From CAYMEK01 sp964389305 (lineage in GTDB: Bacteria; Spirochaetota; Spirochaetia; SZUA-6; DRHE01), in the NCBI GenBank assembly GCA_964389305.1, contig CAYMEK010000023.1, positions 1-58,711 on the forward strand: a stretch of 58,711 nt of DNA, written 5' to 3'. Below are positions 52,004 through 58,711 of the stretch, piece by piece; position 1 is the first letter of the stretch, and each line of letters starts with the position of its first letter. Under the pieces are notes generated by a model. That model ran no database searches and was not told where the DNA came from. It was given only the letters and a program-made list of their open reading frames with translations. A program made the translations under genes and the position numbers.

Positions 52004-53872
52004 CTAGCCGCCAAAAGCCCGCGGGGGAACCACCTCCCGGCCGTAGCTCTCCCGGGCGTGGAGAAGCCGTGCTTTCCACCGGGCGAGGCAGTCGCTGAAC
52101 GCCCGGGGCACCTCCTGCTCCTCCGCATAGATCTTCTCCATGCGCTCCAGCTTTTCGAGAAACTTATCGATCCTGAGGGAGAACTGCTCCTCGTAGTCCT
52201 GTTCACCGTAGTCCCGGTCGAAAACCTGCCGGAACAGGGCGCGCAGGTCTTCATATCGGGGAATGTAGCCGATCGGTACCTCCACGGCCCCGTACTCTCC
52301 GTGGATCCTGCCCTCCATCCACAGAAGCCACACCTTCTTATCCACCTTCTTGTTCAGGAAGCGCCCGTCGCGCTTCAGGAAATAGTTGGTGGCGAACACC
52401 AGGGGCGGACTGTCCAGGCTCTGGCCGAAGCGGATGTGGTTTCCGATATAACGGCCCAGCGGTACTACCAGGAAGTCCAGGTTGGCCATAGGACTGAAAG
52501 AACGGACCCCTCCCTTGCCGAGAGTGGCGAAGGTGGTTTCGGACTCCAGGGTCGCGCCGATAGCAACGCCGTGCACCCAGTCCAGGCTCTGGTACACCGG
52601 CACCGAGGTATCCGAATCCCGGCCGCCGTAGATAATCCCTTCGATGGGTACGCCCTGCGGATCATCGAGTCTGGGATCGGCGTTCTCCAGCTCGGAGATG
52701 CGTATCGTGTAGCGGGCGTTCGGGTGGCAGTGCTGCACCGAGTTCCCCGCCTGGTCTTTGTCTCCTAGCTTCCAGGTGTCGCTGAAGTGGTTGCGTCCCT
52801 GGTCGGGCAGCTCCTGTCCCATGCCCAGCCAATACGCGCGTCCGTCGTTCACCAGTACGTTCGAAAAAATCAGCTCCCTCGGCGTAGTCAGCGCCTGATA
52901 GATGACCGGGTCATCAACGGGATTCACGTCCATGATAATGCCGAAAATCCCCTGCTCGATATTCACCCCGTAGGCCTTTCCGCCGGGACCGGAGCGGATG
53001 TAGGCGATGTCGTCGCCGAGGATAAGCTGTCCGGGGATCATGGCCGTGGAAGTTTTTCCGCAGGCGCTGGGAAAGGCGCCGGCGAAGTACGTGCGACGGT
53101 TCTTGCCTTGCGGCCGGGCCGCCATGATGAACATGTGCTCGGCCAGCCAATCTTCGTTGTTGGCCTTGTAAATAGCCAGCCTGAGGGCGAGCTTCTTCAG
53201 GCCCAGGCTGTTGCCGGCATACTGATTGTTGACGGTGAGGACCTGGTTTCCCACCAGGTCCATATAGATCCTTCGCCTGTCCACGTCCGCCGTGGTGCCC
53301 CGCTCATCCAGGCGGCCCGCCGAATGGATGAAAGTGAAGAAATCTCCGGAGCCACGGAGCCGTTTGAACTGCTCGTAACCGGTGCGATAGAGGATATCTT
53401 CGCTGTGGGCCACATAGGAGGAATCGGTAATCTGCAGGGCGAGTATGGAGAAGCGGGAGCCGACGGGTCCAAGGGAGAAGAAACGCACCAGGGCTTCCTT
53501 GCCCTCCATGCTCCCCTCCATAATCCCCAACACTTCTTTGAGACCCTGCTCCCGTTCGATGGTGTTGATGACCCCGCTCATTTTCATCTCTGGAGTGACC
53601 AGGACACGGGTATTGTGCTTGTCTCTGGCCTGATCATGGTAGCCGTCGTAGTGTACGGTGTGACCGGCCGTAGTCAGCTTCTCTTCCTCCCTGTTCTTCA
53701 GGGCGAGCTCGCGTACGTAGCGAATGTCTTCGGCCGCGTCTGTGATCACCGAAGCTTTGGCCGGCTTAAGGAGCTTGAGATACCTGTCCACGATCTTCAC
53801 AACCGCCGGATTATCGAGCGCCTCCAGCCTGCTCAGATTCTGCGGTCCCAGTATGTCTTTGCCGATATCCAC
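52004..53872 (-). CDS. pckG: Phosphoenolpyruvate carboxykinase (GTP)
   Basis: Converts oxaloacetate and GTP to PEP, CO2 and GDP, or in fermenters the reverse. 622 aa starting at the GTG at 53872, with GCAGGAGG six bases before; an upstream in-frame stretch rich in Arg/Pro is not coding. The kinase-1a P-loop is in AFPSACGKTSTAM, the GTP-type rather than ATP-type sequence; Mn-binding and substrate residues include GYFPSACGK-region Cys and the following ILGDDIAYIRSGPGGKAYGVNIEQGIFGI. Complete C-terminus. Own promoter candidate. In an anaerobe it may run toward oxaloacetate. Confidence 0.95.
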   Translation of the reverse strand: MDIGKDILGPQNLSRLEALDNPAVVKIVDRYLKLLKPAKASVITDAAEDIRYVRELALKNREEEKLTTAGHTVHYDGYHDQARDKHNTRVLVTPEMKMSGVINTIEREQGLKEVLGIMEGSMEGKEALVRFFSLGPVGSRFSILALQITDSSYVAHSEDILYRTGYEQFKRLRGSGDFFTFIHSAGRLDERGTTADVDRRRIYMDLVGNQVLTVNNQYAGNSLGLKKLALRLAIYKANNEDWLAEHMFIMAARPQGKNRRTYFAGAFPSACGKTSTAMIPGQLILGDDIAYIRSGPGGKAYGVNIEQGIFGIIMDVNPVDDPVIYQALTTPRELIFSNVLVNDGRAYWLGMGQELPDQGRNHFSDTWKLGDKDQAGNSVQHCHPNARYTIRISELENADPRLDDPQGVPIEGIIYGGRDSDTSVPVYQSLDWVHGVAIGATLESETTFATLGKGGVRSFSPMANLDFLVVPLGRYIGNHIRFGQSLDSPPLVFATNYFLKRDGRFLNKKVDKKVWLLWMEGRIHGEYGAVEVPIGYIPRYEDLRALFRQVFDRDYGEQDYEEQFSLRIDKFLEKLERMEKIYAEEQEVPRAFSDCLARWKARLLHARESYGREVVPPRAFGG

Positions 53873-53927
53873 GGATATCCTCCTGCGCCTGCGGCACCGG
53901 GATCGGTGCGGCGTATTGGGTGACAAG

Positions 53928-53955
53928 CTTATCGTTGCCCGGGTGGAAAAGTCAA
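53928..53955 (-). promoter_or_regulatory. Candidate pckG promoter
   Basis: TTGACT (53955-53950) and GATAAG (53933-53928), 16-bp spacer. The -10 is a weak match; position about 60 bp before the GTG is reasonable. Confidence 0.35.
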
Positions 53956-53998
53956 GGCGCGTAAGTTATATCAAGCGGTGGATTCGTCCGGGGACTGG

Positions 53999-54754
53999 TC
54001 AGGTATCGCGGTATCCCATGCGTTTGGAGATATCCCGGGCAGCCTTCACCACATGAGCGGCTATCGGTTCGACCCGCTGACGGGGGATCATGGAAGTGTA
54101 GCCGGAGGTGCTGACCGCCGCGATCACTTCGTTGCGGTAGTCTCGAATGGGTGCGCCTATGCAGCGCAGTCCCTCTTCATACTCCTCATCGTCCAGGCTC
54201 CAGCCCCTCCGCCTGGTCCTGGCGACCTCCTCGAGCAATGCATCCAGCCCGGTGATCGTATTGGCCGTGAATCCCTCCAGCTCTCCCTCGCAGTATAGTT
54301 GACGGAGCTCGATCTCGGTTATACCGGTAAGCATCGCCTTGCCCAGGGCTGTGCAGTACAGGGGGGCTCTCCTGCCGATGATGGAGTACTTGCGCAGACT
54401 GTTGAAGGTCTCCATCTTGTCGATATACACGACCTGCCCATCCTGAAGGGTAGCCAGAAACACCGTGTTGCCGGTCACTGAGGCGAGCTCGCGTAGAACC
54501 GGCTGGGCTTCGGTCTTCAACTCCAGGTTGTTCAGATACAGGCTGGCCAACTCGATGAATTCCATACCGAGACGGTAGCATCCCTGAACCGTCTTTTCGA
54601 TGTAGCCCCTCTCTTTGAGGGCGTTGAGCAACCTGTACACGGTGCTCTTATGCAGGTCCAAACGGTTGCCTATCTCGGTGAGACTCAGTCCGTGCTGCTG
54701 GCGGGAGAGCAATTCGAGGATGTCGAAGGTACGATCGAGAGATTGGACCTTCAT
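53999..54754 (-). CDS. IclR-family transcriptional regulator (KdgR-like)
   Basis: 251 aa. N-terminal winged helix (about 5-60): SLDRTFDILELLSRQQHGLSLTEIGNRLDLHKSTVYRLLNALKERGYI; C-terminal effector domain with NTVFLATLQDGQVVYIDKME, PLYCTALGKAMLTGI, and RGWSLDDEEYEEGLRCIGAPIRD. The first motif block RSLDRTFDILE and overall pattern match KdgR-type regulators of hexuronate and pectin-product use. Located directly after kduI and the TRAP genes on the same strand, so it probably controls them; the paired TGGTTTCA sites before dctP are the best candidate target. Confidence 0.92.
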   Translation of the reverse strand: MKVQSLDRTFDILELLSRQQHGLSLTEIGNRLDLHKSTVYRLLNALKERGYIEKTVQGCYRLGMEFIELASLYLNNLELKTEAQPVLRELASVTGNTVFLATLQDGQVVYIDKMETFNSLRKYSIIGRRAPLYCTALGKAMLTGITEIELRQLYCEGELEGFTANTITGLDALLEEVARTRRRGWSLDDEEYEEGLRCIGAPIRDYRNEVIAAVSTSGYTSMIPRQRVEPIAAHVVKAARDISKRMGYRDT

Positions 54755-54844
54755 CGCCTATACCATACCTGTAAAGTAAGGGAACATCAACTGCCCTGGT
54801 AGCCGGCTCCCGAGCAACTCGACGACGCCGTGAAGCTCCGCCCG

Positions 54845-55675
54845 CTACCGCAGAATGCTCATCGGGACATCATCCATATCGGTGAAGGTCTGATTCTCTC
54901 CGGCCATCGCCCAGACGAAGCTGTAGTTCGTGGTTCCCACACCGGAGTGGATCGACCAGCTCGGGGAGAGTACCGCCTCTTCGTTGCGTACCACCAGGTG
55001 CCGGGTTTCCGAGGGCTCACCCATGAAATGCACTACCACGTCGTCCCCCGGAAGGTCGAGGTACAGGTAAGCTTCGATCCGCCGTATATGGGTGTGGGTG
55101 GGCATGGTGTTCCAGACGTTCTTGGGCTCCAGTATGGTCAGACCCATCACCAGCTGGCAGCTCTTCACCCCGTCGGGGTGAATGTACTTGTAGATGGTTC
55201 GCCGGTTGCTCCGTTCATCGGTTCCCAGATGAACCGGTGCGGCCTCCTCCAAGGAGACCAGGGTGGTGGGGTGGCCCTGGTGAGCCGGCGCACAGAGCAG
55301 ATAGAAGCGGGCCGGCGCGTCCTTGCTGGCGGAGGCGAAGCCGAGATCTTTCGCTCCTTTGCCCACATACAGAGCGTCCCTGGCTCCGAGCGGGTACTCG
55401 CGTCCGTCCACAGTAACCGAGCCGGGGGAGCCCACATTGATAATGCCCATCTCCCGGCGATCCAGAAGGTATTTGGAGCCGATCAGCTTCTGGTCCACCT
55501 CCAGTCCCAGGGCAGTTGCGGGCTGCAGACCTCCGATGATGAGCCGGTCATAGTAGCTGTACACCAGCCTGCATTTGTCCGGCAGAAACAGCTCCTCCAC
55601 CAGGAAGTTGCGCCGCAGCTCGCAGGTATCGAATTGCTTGGCCTGGGCAGGATGCAGTGCATGTCTGATTTCCAT
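54845..55675 (-). CDS. kduI: 5-dehydro-4-deoxy-D-glucuronate isomerase
   Basis: Isomerises 5-keto-4-deoxyuronate (from unsaturated galacturonate or glucuronate released by lyases) to 2,5-diketo-3-deoxygluconate. 276 aa from the ATG at 55675 (MEIRHALHPAQ), preceded by AGAAAGG; a GTG nine bases earlier is less likely. Close in layout to E. coli KduI: YSYYDRLIIGG, YVGKGAKDL, SNRRTIYKYIHPD, and the cupin metal site NTMPTHTHIRRIEAYLY plus SPSWSIHSGVG. Cytoplasmic. Preceded by TRAP genes in the same orientation. Confidence 0.95.
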   Translation of the reverse strand: MEIRHALHPAQAKQFDTCELRRNFLVEELFLPDKCRLVYSYYDRLIIGGLQPATALGLEVDQKLIGSKYLLDRREMGIINVGSPGSVTVDGREYPLGARDALYVGKGAKDLGFASASKDAPARFYLLCAPAHQGHPTTLVSLEEAAPVHLGTDERSNRRTIYKYIHPDGVKSCQLVMGLTILEPKNVWNTMPTHTHIRRIEAYLYLDLPGDDVVVHFMGEPSETRHLVVRNEEAVLSPSWSIHSGVGTTNYSFVWAMAGENQTFTDMDDVPMSILR

Positions 55676-55706
55676 AGCATTCACCTTTCTTCTCTCTAAA
55701 AGAGCT

Positions 55707-56984
55707 CTATTTCATCAACAATCCGGGCAGCCACAAACTCAGGGCGGGAAGCAGCGTTATCAGCACCAGGGTTATGGCGTTGGCCAGCAGGAAGGGGAGT
55801 GCGCCTCGGAAGATTCTGCCGATTCCCAGCCTGGATATGACGGAGGCCACGTTCAGGCACATGCCCACCGGGGGGGTAACCAGTCCGACGGCCAGCCCGG
55901 AGATCAGGATAACCCCGAACTGGATGGCGGACATGCCCAGAGCCTGGGCGGCTGGCAGGAACACGGGAGTGAGCAGCAGGATCGCCGGGCTGACGTCTAC
56001 GAAGGTGCCGGTAAGCAGTATGATCACATCGATCACCAGCAGGATGACAATAGCGGGCACGTTCAACCCGGTAACGAAGGCGGCCACCAGCTGAGGTATC
56101 TTCTCGATCGCCAGTATCCAAACGTATAGCTGCGACAGGGCGATGATGATCATGACCGTGGCGCTGGTCATGATCGCGGACTTCAGAATCGGAGGAATCT
56201 GTTTCAGCTTCAATCCCCGGATTATGAAAGTACCGATGATAAAGGCGTACAGAACGCCGATACCGGCCGATTCGGTGGCGGTGGCGATGCCTAACACTAC
56301 AGAGCCGACCACAAATACCGGCATGATAATGGCCAGAATCGACTGGCGCACCCGTGTAAACTGCTCTCTCGGGGTCAGCCGGATCTCTTCCTTGGGATAG
56401 CCTTTCCAGTAGGAGATGCCGATGGTGATCGCCAGCATGAACAGGCCGATCATGATCCCGGGTATTGCGCTGCCGAGGAACAGCTTCCCCACCGACTCCT
56501 CGGCCACCAGGGCGTAGATCACCATGGGCACACTCGGGGGGATGATCATCCCCATGGTCGAAGAGGCTACGGTGATGCCGCTGGCGAACTCCGCCGTGTA
56601 GCCTCTTTCCTTCATCTCCGGGATCAGCACGGCCCCGATCGAAGCTGTATCCGAAACCGAGGAGCCGGAAATTCCCCCGAAGATCATGCTGGCCAGCACG
56701 TTCACCGCACCCAGGCCGCCTCGCAGCCGGCCCACAAACAGCAGGCTGAAATCGATCAGCCTGGTAGTGATGCCGCCGGCATTCATCAACAGCCCCATGG
56801 TGACGAATAGCGGCAGCGCGATCATGGCGTAGGAGTTCATGCCGGCAAAGAGGCGCTGGGGAAGAACCGGAAGCAGCTCGGGATGCACGACCAGAAAGTA
56901 GCAGAACCCGGACAGGCCCAGAGAATAGGCTATGGGGATCCCCAGGACCAGGAACACGACCAGGCTGACTATCAGGACGATCAT
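55707..56984 (-). CDS. dctM: TRAP transporter large permease (DctM)
   Basis: 425 aa, about twelve membrane helices. Family features: AMIALPLFVTMGLLMNAGG, GGLGAVNVLASMIFGGISGSSVSDTASIGAVLIPEM, ITVASSTMGMIIPPSVPMVIYA, GTFVDVSPAILLLTPVFLPAA, and VGLVTPPVGMCLNVAS. The start overlaps dctQ's stop by 4 bp. Sodium-driven import of an organic acid together with DctQ and DctP. With kduI downstream, the likely substrate is an unsaturated or keto-uronate or other hexuronate, by context. Confidence 0.95.
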   Translation of the reverse strand: MIVLIVSLVVFLVLGIPIAYSLGLSGFCYFLVVHPELLPVLPQRLFAGMNSYAMIALPLFVTMGLLMNAGGITTRLIDFSLLFVGRLRGGLGAVNVLASMIFGGISGSSVSDTASIGAVLIPEMKERGYTAEFASGITVASSTMGMIIPPSVPMVIYALVAEESVGKLFLGSAIPGIMIGLFMLAITIGISYWKGYPKEEIRLTPREQFTRVRQSILAIIMPVFVVGSVVLGIATATESAGIGVLYAFIIGTFIIRGLKLKQIPPILKSAIMTSATVMIIIALSQLYVWILAIEKIPQLVAAFVTGLNVPAIVILLVIDVIILLTGTFVDVSPAILLLTPVFLPAAQALGMSAIQFGVILISGLAVGLVTPPVGMCLNVASVISRLGIGRIFRGALPFLLANAITLVLITLLPALSLWLPGLLMK

Positions 56985-57487
56985 AAGCCGTCCCCCCGTG
57001 AATCCTGGCCGCCGGCGAGCACGATCAGTGCGTGATACAGGCAGTAGAGGATGACCAGGCCGCTGCCGATCGGTACTATGAGCTGCACGCTGCGGTTGGG
57101 CAGACGCAACACCGGCGATTCGAAGCTCCCGACCGTCCTTATCCAGGGCACGCTGTAGTAGATCATCACCAGGTTGATGAAGGCGACCGCCAGAAAAGCG
57201 AACACGTCGACTGCCTGTCTGACCCGGCGGGAAAGCTTGTCTATAAACCAGGTGATCTTGATGTGCTCTCTCCTGGCCAGGGCCGCGGCTGCGCCCACGG
57301 CGGTAGTGTAGATGAATAGGAATTCCATGACCTCGTTTCCCCCGATGATGGCTTCATTGAAGCCGTAGCGGAGTATCACCAGCGTGATCGTCAGTACCAG
57401 GATGACGAAAAAAAAGATCGTGATCGCAGCCTCCAGAATTCTCGTCAGGATCTCGAATGCCGCGGCAAGCGGTCTCAACCTCTCCAT
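56981..57487 (-). CDS. dctQ: TRAP transporter small permease (DctQ)
   Basis: 168 aa from the ATG at 57487 (MERLRPLAAA), with GAAAGG before it; an upstream in-frame ATG would lie in the hairpin between dctP and this gene. Four helices: TIFFFVILVLTITLVILRYGF, VMEFLFIYTTAVGAAAAL, VDVFAFLAVAFINLVMIYYSV and VPIGSGLVILYCLYHALIV. Motif ALARREHIKITWF is family-typical. Last codons overlap dctM (ATGA). Confidence 0.92.
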   Translation of the reverse strand: MERLRPLAAAFEILTRILEAAITIFFFVILVLTITLVILRYGFNEAIIGGNEVMEFLFIYTTAVGAAAALARREHIKITWFIDKLSRRVRQAVDVFAFLAVAFINLVMIYYSVPWIRTVGSFESPVLRLPNRSVQLIVPIGSGLVILYCLYHALIVLAGGQDSRGDGL

Positions 57488-57512
57488 ACAGTGCCTTTCA
57501 CAAAATATAGTA

Positions 57513-57563
57513 AAGGGTGCTGTTCCTGAAGGGTTAAACCGACCTTCCGGGTCCAGCACCCTT
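57513..57563 (-). terminator. Hairpin between dctP and dctQ
   Basis: AAGGGTGCTG and CAGCACCCTT (10-bp perfect stem, 31-nt loop), followed by a T and A-rich stretch but not a clean T run. Placed after the binding protein gene it could attenuate or protect the 3' end, raising dctP over dctQM. Confidence 0.55.
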
Positions 57564-57592
57564 GTGCAATACGCGCTGCAAACGCTTTCAGA

Positions 57593-58597
57593 TCAGCCCC
57601 GGGCGATCTTCAAGGCCGCGTTGATATCTTGCCAGGTGAAGAAGCCGTCGTCCACGTACGACTGCCAGACCGGCTTGGCCGCCTCACGGAACTGCTCGAC
57701 AGCTTCCGGGGTCAGCTCGTTGGTCTGGAGCTGGTCCCTGAGGAAGTAGTAGTAGTCCTTCTCCGAGTTTAGCCAGATGGTGTCGCTGTAGATCATGGTG
57801 GACTCGGCCACCGAGTCGAAGATGGCCTTCAAATCGTCGGGCAGACTGTTGTACCAGGCCGGATTGACATACAGTGGATCGGGGTGAAGCTGCCAGTTGA
57901 CCACCGAGAGGTACTTCTGCACTTCGTAGAACTTCATGTCCGTCGTGTTGGAGAAGGGGTTTTCCTGGGCGTCGACCACTCCACTCTTCAGGGCCATATA
58001 GGTTTCCGTGTAGGCTACCTGCTGAGGATTGGCCCCCAGGGCCTTGAAGGTCTTGATGGTCATGTCAATGGGCGGCGTCCTCATCTTCAGGCCCTTGAGG
58101 TCCGCGGGAGCAGTAATGGGTTTCACGTTGGAAGTGATGTTGCGGAACCCTCCTGCGCAGCCACAGGCCGGGATATAGAAGCCGTTTTTCAAGGCATCCC
58201 GGTTGACCTTGTCGCCGAAATCGCTTCTCATAAGCGTTACGACCTGGTCGGTGTTCTCGAACATGAACGGCAGGGTGTACAGCAGGTACATCTTGTTGGC
58301 CCTTTCGAACAGGCCGCCCCGGCATCCCTGAACGGAACCGGTGACCACCATGTCCAGCACATCCGCCTCTTTGCCGAGCACACCGGAGAAGTAAAGCTCC
58401 ACCTTGATGCGTCCATTGCTGGCCTTTTCCAGCTGTTCCTTGAACAGCTCCATCGACTTGCTGCGCGGATGGTTGGGCGACTGGGTGTTGGCGTACTTGA
58501 AGGTATACACCATCCCTGAGGTGTCGGGCTGTCCTTCGGCTAATGCCAGGGACAGTCCAATGACCAGCAGGGCAAGCACGAGCATCAGCTTTTTCAT
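57593..58597 (-). CDS. dctP: TRAP transporter substrate-binding protein (DctP)
   Basis: 334 aa, periplasmic. Signal peptide KKLMLVLALLVIGLSLALAE. TRAP-type binding features: YANTQSPNHPRSKSMELFKEQLEKAS, ADVLDMVVTGSV, LPFMFENTDQV, GFRNITSNVKPITAPADLKGLKMRTPP (the substrate-binding arginine in MRTPP) and ALKSGVVDAQENPFSNTTDMKFYEVQKYLS. First gene of the uronate operon. AGGAGG is six bases before the ATG. It has two extra cysteines (CGCAGG near residue 145), unusual for DctP. Confidence 0.95.
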   Translation of the reverse strand: MKKLMLVLALLVIGLSLALAEGQPDTSGMVYTFKYANTQSPNHPRSKSMELFKEQLEKASNGRIKVELYFSGVLGKEADVLDMVVTGSVQGCRGGLFERANKMYLLYTLPFMFENTDQVVTLMRSDFGDKVNRDALKNGFYIPACGCAGGFRNITSNVKPITAPADLKGLKMRTPPIDMTIKTFKALGANPQQVAYTETYMALKSGVVDAQENPFSNTTDMKFYEVQKYLSVVNWQLHPDPLYVNPAWYNSLPDDLKAIFDSVAESTMIYSDTIWLNSEKDYYYFLRDQLQTNELTPEAVEQFREAAKPVWQSYVDDGFFTWQDINAALKIARG

Positions 58598-58655
58598 CTC
58601 AAACCTCCTGTTTCGGTTTTTTTCGGGCGGATCCAGCCTGGCCGCCCGGTTGTTT

Positions 58656-58700
58656 TGGTTTCAGTAATTGTTTTACATTATGAAACCAGGTTTTATTATA
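58656..58700 (-). promoter_or_regulatory. dctP promoter -10 and candidate operator
   Basis: TATAAT (58700-58695) is the -10; the -35 lies past the window edge. Two perfect inverted 8-mers, TGGTTTCA (58688-58681, minus-strand reading) and TGAAACCA (58663-58656), separated by 17 bp, begin six bases after the -10 and so cover the transcription start and early leader. Position and IclR gene in the same operon suggest autogenous repression. Confidence 0.55.
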
Positions 58701-58711
58701 CAGCAAATAAG

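Noticed and set aside
57577..57590. TGCAAACGCTTTCA, a match to LacI-family / cre operator consensus
   Set aside because: It falls after the dctP stop inside the operon with no promoter next to it, and no LacI-type gene is in the window; probably coincidence.

Overview
The window is about 58.7 kb of GC-rich (roughly 60% by eye) bacterial chromosome with dense operons. Gene content points to a free-living, probably anaerobic or fermentative member of the Spirochaetota. The reasons are a ThrS without the N-terminal TGS domain, several outer-membrane barrel proteins with poor similarity to proteobacterial families, a large helical protein (50273-51985) that resembles a spirochaete-restricted family, and PilZ/HD-GYP c-di-GMP proteins. 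The phylum is an inference from gene content; the genus cannot be given. No rRNA, CRISPR array, insertion sequence or prophage is visible. The only tRNA-shaped sequence (8371-8457) is non-canonical.

Layout. 1-2.3 kb: thrS (cut by the window edge) behind a promoter, short leader peptide and intrinsic terminator that look like an attenuator, then a Bcp peroxiredoxin. 2.3-8.2 kb: an M20 peptidase facing a tightly coupled operon of a PLD-type lipoprotein, two small secreted proteins and a patatin/beta-barrel protein (envelope lipid metabolism). 8.4-14.1 kb: tkt and the Sec accessory operon (orf108-yajC-secD-secF). 14.1-17 kb: a membrane PilZ protein overlapping a small protein with a caspase-like His/Cys signature, facing a PAS-HD-GYP phosphodiesterase. 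17-19 kb: homocysteine methyltransferase family protein and PAP2 phosphatase. 19.1-24.1 kb: an AT-richer island with a decayed membrane-protein gene and a coupled RND exporter / LolA-like protein / outer-membrane barrel trio. 24.2-30.6 kb: groEL, an unknown protein, birA, pgl and mnmA.

30.6-38.7 kb: a ParB-fold protein resembling free serine kinases, coupled to an outer-membrane protein; a phnDCE-type ABC importer whose permease is about twice normal size; and an outer-membrane barrel fused to SppA. 38.9-40.7 kb: a PAS protein with tryptophanase. 40.8-44.9 kb: a cobamide salvage and remodelling operon (EamA transporter, cobU, cobT, cobS and a CbiR-like enzyme). 45-49.7 kb: a HAD phosphatase, a hypothetical gene, and an acyl-CoA dehydrogenase-etfB-etfA operon with a ferredoxin-type EtfA, suggesting flavin-based electron bifurcation. 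49.7-58.7 kb: two hypothetical genes, GTP-type PEP carboxykinase, and a dctP-dctQ-dctM-kduI-iclR operon for uptake and breakdown of pectin- or hexuronate-derived acids, with a candidate operator overlapping the dctP transcription start.

Most of the functional themes are envelope lipid handling, cobamide remodelling and anaerobic carbon use. The least explained items are the PilZ/caspase-like pair, the RND trio, the SppA and PhnE fusions, the thrS attenuator and the tRNA-like element.
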